From NCBI RefSeq assembly GCF_014203795.1, contig NZ_JACHJU010000001.1, forward strand, positions 1,116,001 through 1,180,000: a stretch of DNA of 64,000 nucleotides. The letters are read 5' to 3'. The notes beneath the pieces are model-generated. The model ran no database searches. It saw only the letters and a list, made by a program, of their open reading frames with translations, and was not told the DNA's origin. Origin of the DNA: Streptosporangium album. Lineage in GTDB: Bacteria; Actinomycetota; Actinomycetes; Streptosporangiales; Streptosporangiaceae. Shown here piece after piece: positions 60,544-64,000 of this stretch (positions within the stretch are counted from its first letter, which is position 1; the number at the start of each line of letters is the position of its first letter). Made by a program: the position numbers and the translations under genes.

Positions 60544-61957
60544 TAGGGCTTGGTTACCTCGGGTAGGGGACGGTATGTCACCTGTTTGGGGGTGAGGGAA
60601 GATGACCCCTCAAGAACTCGAGGCCGTGCGGGCGCGGCTGGAGACGTTTGCCGCTGAGATGTTCTCCGGTTTCGCCCGTGCTGATCAGCGGCGGTGGGGC
60701 GAGCGGTATGTGCGCGGCCTGCTGACCGACGGAGCGCGGAAATCGATGGAGCCGATGGCGGCCCGGCTGGGCGTGGACCGCCAAGGGCTGCAGCAGTTCT
60801 GCACCGATGCCCCCTGGTCGCATCAGCTGGTTTTGGCCGAGCTGGCCTGGCGGATGGACGCGGCGATCAACCCGGCCGCCTGGGTGGTCGATGATGTGTC
60901 CTTTGTCAAGGACGGCCAGGAGTCGCCGGGCGTGGCCGCGCAGTATTGCGGGGCGCTGGGCAAAACCGCGAACTGCCAGGTCGCGCCGAGCGTGCATCTG
61001 GTCACCGACGCCGCCTCCTGCCCGGTGAACTGGCGGCTGTTCGTGCCCGAGCAGTGGGATCCGGCCTCACCGCGCACGGAGGATCCGGCCGCGGTGGCGG
61101 CACGCCGGCAGCGCTGCCGGATCCCCGCCGACGTCGGTCATGTGCCCAAGTGGCAGCTGGCTCTGGACATGATCGACGAGCTGGAGAGTTGGGGGCTGGA
61201 TCCGCCGTTGGTGGTCGCCGATGAGGGCTACGGTCAAGACGGGGCCTTTCGCCTGGGCCTGACCGAGCGCGATATTCCCTACGTGGTGGGGGTGCGTTCC
61301 GATACCGCGCTGCTGGAGGCCGAGGCCTGCCGCAGCGTCGCGCCGTATGCGGGGACCGGGCGGCGGCCGGTGCCCCGCTACCGGCAGCGGCGCATCAGCG
61401 CCCGGCAGTTGGTGCTGGAGGGCGGGCGGCGCGCGCTGCACACAGTGCGGTGGCGGATGGGGTCCAAGGGGCCGTTGCGCTCGCGCTTTGCCGCGCTGCG
61501 GGTACGGCCGGCGGGCGTGCGGATCCGCCGCGCTTACGCGGGCGGGGAGTTGCCGGTGTGCTGGCTGCTAGCCGAATGGCCGCCCGGTGAGCCGGAGCCG
61601 GTCAAGTACTGGTTGTCCACGCTGGAGGCCGATGTTCCATTGCGGCGTCTGGTGGGTCTGGCGAAGATCCGCTGGCGCATCGAGCACGACTACCGTGAGC
61701 TGAAGACCGGCCTGGGCCTGGACCACTTCGAGGGTCGCACGTGGAGCGGTTGGCATCATCACGTCACCCTGGTCTCGGTCGCTCACGCGTTCTGCACCCT
61801 TGAAAGGCTCAACCCAAAAGCGCCGGCTGCGGCTTGAGCACCTACCGGGTCATCGCCGAGTTGCAGCTGCTTCTGGCCTGCTGGGCCGGTATCTGCCCCA
61901 CCTGCCGCCGCGCGTTACCCAGACATGCCCAGCCCGTCCCCACCTAACCAAGCCCTA
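60544..61957. mobile_element. IS701-type insertion sequence, apparently complete (1414 bp)
   Basis: TAGGGCTTGGTTA (60544-60556) and its complement TAACCAAGCCCTA (61945-61957) are the ends. Both are flanked by CTAG (60540-60543 and 61958-61961), the CTAG target duplication expected for IS701-group elements. It carries one intact transposase gene. It adjoins, and probably cut off, the 5' part of the group II intron to its right. Confidence 0.88.
60602..61837 (+). CDS. IS701-family transposase, 411 aa
   Basis: Full length, with DDE residues in AWVVDDVSFVKDGQES (D), PLVVADEGYGQDGAF (D) and IRWRIEHDYRELKTGLGLD (E). The N-terminal FAAEMFSGFARADQRRWGER is the usual start of the family. ATG follows GGGAAG. 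It differs from the frameshifted IS701 transposase at 56534 in sequence and length, so the two elements are separate arrivals. Likely active. Confidence 0.9.
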   Translation: MTPQELEAVRARLETFAAEMFSGFARADQRRWGERYVRGLLTDGARKSMEPMAARLGVDRQGLQQFCTDAPWSHQLVLAELAWRMDAAINPAAWVVDDVSFVKDGQESPGVAAQYCGALGKTANCQVAPSVHLVTDAASCPVNWRLFVPEQWDPASPRTEDPAAVAARRQRCRIPADVGHVPKWQLALDMIDELESWGLDPPLVVADEGYGQDGAFRLGLTERDIPYVVGVRSDTALLEAEACRSVAPYAGTGRRPVPRYRQRRISARQLVLEGGRRALHTVRWRMGSKGPLRSRFAALRVRPAGVRIRRAYAGGELPVCWLLAEWPPGEPEPVKYWLSTLEADVPLRRLVGLAKIRWRIEHDYRELKTGLGLDHFEGRTWSGWHHHVTLVSVAHAFCTLERLNPKAPAAA

Positions 61958-61961
61958 CTAG

Positions 61962-63141
61962 CTCATTGGCGGGGAACTCCTCGGGACCATGTGAACCACC
62001 CCGGGGAGGCCACGACGAAGGTCTGCGGCGTAGTCGTGGCGATGCCGCAGGGGTAGAGCTGGACGCCTCACCTGTCGATCGACTTCGTGACGAACGTGGG
62101 AACCGTCCGGTGCCGCCCTCGCCCCGCGCGGCCAGCGTGGCGGAAGGGCAGGCGCGACGTCTGCTGATGGCATCGGGCGGGGCGGAGGCTCCGTAGTAGT
62201 CCGAGGCCGGGAAAGCCGGCCACATGGCGAAGGGAGCCAGCAAGTCAGTGGTGGAAGTACTGGAAGACCAGGAGGTTCGCTGGTGAATACGAGTGATCCG
62301 TCGTGGGGCCTGTTGAGGGCCGAGCGACGGGTACTGGAGATCCAGACCAAGCTGCACCGTTGGGCGACCGATGATCCTCATCGTCGGTTCGACGATCTGT
62401 TCAACCTCGTCACCGATCCCGGCTTTCTGCTGATGGCTTGGGAGCGGGTTGCGGGGAACAAGGGCGCACGCTCGGCCGGAGTCGACGGGATAACCGCCGC
62501 CTTCGTCCAGGAACGGATCGGGACTGAACAGTTCCTGGAGGAGTTGCGTGAGCAGCTCAGGAACCAGACGTTCCGGCCCGTTCCGGTCAGAGAGCGGATG
62601 ATTCCCAAGCCGGGGACGCGCAAGCGCCGCCGTCTGGGGATCCCGACGATCGCCGACCGGGTGGTCCAAGCGTCCTTGAAGCTGGTGCTGGAGCCGATCT
62701 TCGAGGCGGATTTCCTTCCGTGCTCGTATGGGTTCCGGCCGAACCGGCGAGCGCACGACGCGATGGCCGAGACGCGCTTCCTGGCATCCAAGACCTACGA
62801 ATGGGTACTGGAGGGCGACATCAAGGCCTGCTTCGACGAGATCTCGCACCCGGCCCTCATGGACCGGGTGCGCGGACGGATCGGGGACAAGCGCGTGCTC
62901 GCGCTGGTAAAGGCGTTTCTGAAGGCGGGCATCCTCACCGAGGTCGGCACGTCCAAGGAGACCGTCACCGGCACCCCGCAAGGAGGGATCTTGTCTCCGC
63001 TGCTGGCCAACGTGGCTCTCTCGGTTTTGGACGAGCACTTCGTCCAGGCACCGGGCGGAGCGCGTTCGACCACGAAACAGCGCTGGACCCGCCGCCAGAA
63101 GGGGCTGCCCAACTACCGGTTGATCCGGTACGCGGACGACT
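61962..63141 (+). mobile_element. Group II intron 1 (5' truncated, interrupted)
   Basis: The intron-encoded reverse transcriptase starts at 62283. Upstream, GAACGTGGGAACC (62092-62104) and GTAGTAGTCCG (about 62193) are shared at similar spacing with intron 2 (63506-63518; about 63632), so part of the ribozyme is here. No GTGCG-type 5' end is found before the IS701 end at 61957, so the IS probably removed it. The intron is broken at 63141 by intron 2 and continues, if at all, beyond the window. Confidence 0.6.
62283..63141 (+). pseudogene. Group II intron reverse transcriptase, split at YADD
   Basis: RT blocks in order: GNKGARSAGVDGITAAFVQE (RT1), FRPVPVRERMIPKPGTRKRR with LGIPTIADRVVQASLKLVL (RT2), SYGFRPNRRAHDAM (RT3), WVLEGDIKACFDEISHPAL (RT4), TGTPQGGILSPLLANVALSV (RT5-6 entry) and LIRYADD (RT5 active site). 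It breaks after YADD plus one base of the next codon, where GTGCGCC begins. The maturase and DNA-binding parts are not visible. The open frame runs 35 bases on into intron 2 sequence. GTG at 62283 with GGAGG upstream. Confidence 0.85.
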
Positions 63142-64000
63142 GTGCGCCACGAACGCTGATGGAGGTTGTGATGTAGAAGATCGCGAGCTTCGGATGCGGT
63201 GCTGTGCTGGTGATGGAGGTAGGTCCTCCGGGATCGCTCACGCAGGGGGAGGTCCCAAACCACCGCGAGTTGCTGCGGCTCAATGGCCGTGGTGGTGAGC
63301 GTCGCGGAAAAGGCGCACGAGATGCGTCAGGTGTGAGCCGAGAAGGCGAACGAGAGTGAACCACTGATGAAACGTCGAAAGCGTAGCGGCGTCATCGAAA
63401 CCGGGGTCCAGTTGTTGCCCCGGGATGAGCCTGGCGGGTGCCTGCTTGCTGGCCAGGTGGTGACCGGCGTCAAGGTGGCGCGAGTTCGGCTTGGGCGCCA
63501 GTACGGAACGTGGGAACCTGCCGTCTCAGCGGTGTCGGGCGCGTGTTGGAGCGTCCGGCCGAAGGGAGTACCCCAAGCAGCGGACACTGCAAGGGGCCGA
63601 GTACCGGGGCGAGGCGGAGGGACGGACCGGCTCGTAGTAGTGCAGAAGCGCCGTAATGGGCGTGGAGCGAAGGGGCCGGGTCGCCCGGAGTCGCTTGGTG
63701 GTCAACCGGCTGGTCATCCGATCGGGCCGGGAGGAGCCAGGTGAGCGAACTCAGGCAGCAGGACAAGCCGTTTCAGATCGACAAGTGGAAGGTCTGGGAA
63801 GCGTTTCAGAGAGTCAAGGCCAACAAGGGGGCGGCGGGGGTCGATGAGGAGTCGATCGCGCAGTTCGAGGCCGATCGGGACCGGAATCTGTATCGGATCT
63901 GGAACCGGTTGTCCTCAGGCTCGTACTTCCCGCCGCCGGTGAAAGCGGTGGAGATCCCCAAGCCGCAAGGGCGAGGGGTGCGGGTGCTGGGCGTGCCGAC
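63142..64000 (+). mobile_element. Group II intron 2, inserted in intron 1
   Basis: It begins GTGCGCCACGAACG at 63142, the GUGCG-type 5' end of bacterial group II introns, directly after the bases for YADD and one T. About 600 bases of non-coding, structured sequence follow before its own reverse transcriptase at 63741, a normal distance. The 3' end lies outside the window. Confidence 0.75.
63741..64000 (+). CDS. Group II intron reverse transcriptase (3' end outside window)
   Basis: GTG follows GGGAGGAGCCAG. The protein begins SELRQQDKPFQIDKWKVWEA, FQRVKANKGAAGVDEESIAQ and continues with NRLSSGSYFPPPVKAVEIPK and GRGVRVLGVP, the RT0-RT2 region of group II intron proteins. It differs from the first RT, so intron 2 is a different family and not a self-copy. 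It is cut by the window end at about residue 86. Confidence 0.85.
   Translation, partial: MSELRQQDKPFQIDKWKVWEAFQRVKANKGAAGVDEESIAQFEADRDRNLYRIWNRLSSGSYFPPPVKAVEIPKPQGRGVRVLGVP

Noticed and set aside
1-64000. CRISPR arrays, tRNA or rRNA genes
   Set aside because: No regularly spaced direct repeats, cloverleaf with CCA-type end, or rRNA signature was seen; this was by eye, so a small tRNA could be missed.

Overview
The window is high-GC, with GTG starts, apparently leaderless genes and actinobacterial families throughout (a cluster resembling WhiJ-type regulators, heteromeric acyl-CoA dehydrogenase subunits, MmyB-type regulators, SecA2, PadR and HxlR regulators, DHA2 exporters). It reads as chromosome of a Streptosporangiales-type actinomycete (Nonomuraea/Streptosporangium-like). 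The taxonomic guess is inference from gene content. Most of the window is accessory: metabolic and efflux genes each with a nearby regulator, many gene remnants, and two regions rich in mobile elements.

Layout. 0-12.7 kb: an XRE regulator and remnants of its neighbourhood, an alpha/beta hydrolase, a NERD protein, a TetR regulator, a WYL regulator divergent from an AlkZ-type glycosylase, a DHA2 exporter, an IS5-type insertion among remnants (SDR, DUF4328-like, serpin-like), a VOC protein and a PadR-FAD monooxygenase pair. 12.7-16.5 kb: three acyl-CoA dehydrogenases, two of them overlapping. The promoter of the third has a palindrome nearly identical to the one in front of the TetR gene at 3.2 kb. 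16.6-21.2 kb: an ATP-grasp gene and a sigma/anti-sigma/ABC-transporter operon. 21.7-29 kb: two DMT exporters (one with a candidate attenuator leader), a VOC protein, a lactate-monooxygenase-like/class II aldolase operon and secA2. 29-43.4 kb: a beta-propeller plus Tat-type DyP peroxidase pair, MmyB-type regulators, an SDR/SDR/flavin reductase/amidohydrolase operon, a frameshifted quinone oxidoreductase, a DUF418 protein and two RibD_C-type reductases.

43.5-50.2 kb is an ion-transport block. A KimA-like APC permease is followed by an M-box (magnesium) riboswitch, an NRAMP-related transporter without the usual TM6 methionine, MgtC and a small membrane protein. Short non-autonomous repeats (MITE-like, two full copies and one half copy) lie around it. 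From 50.3 kb come two tyrosine recombinases, each preceded by its own palindromic repeats, with an esterase and an HxlR/DHA2 efflux pair between them.

56.5-64 kb is an insertion-element pile-up: a frameshifted IS701-type element, a truncated IS630 gene, an IS5-type transposase with a companion ORF, an intact IS701-type element flanked by CTAG, and a group II intron whose reverse transcriptase is split exactly at its YADD motif by a second group II intron that runs off the window. No tRNA, rRNA or CRISPR array was seen. The strongest candidates for a closer look are the nested introns, the MITE family, the recombinase/palindrome units, the M-box transport block, the IS605-like end at the tail of an acyl-CoA dehydrogenase gene and the leader of the EamA exporter.
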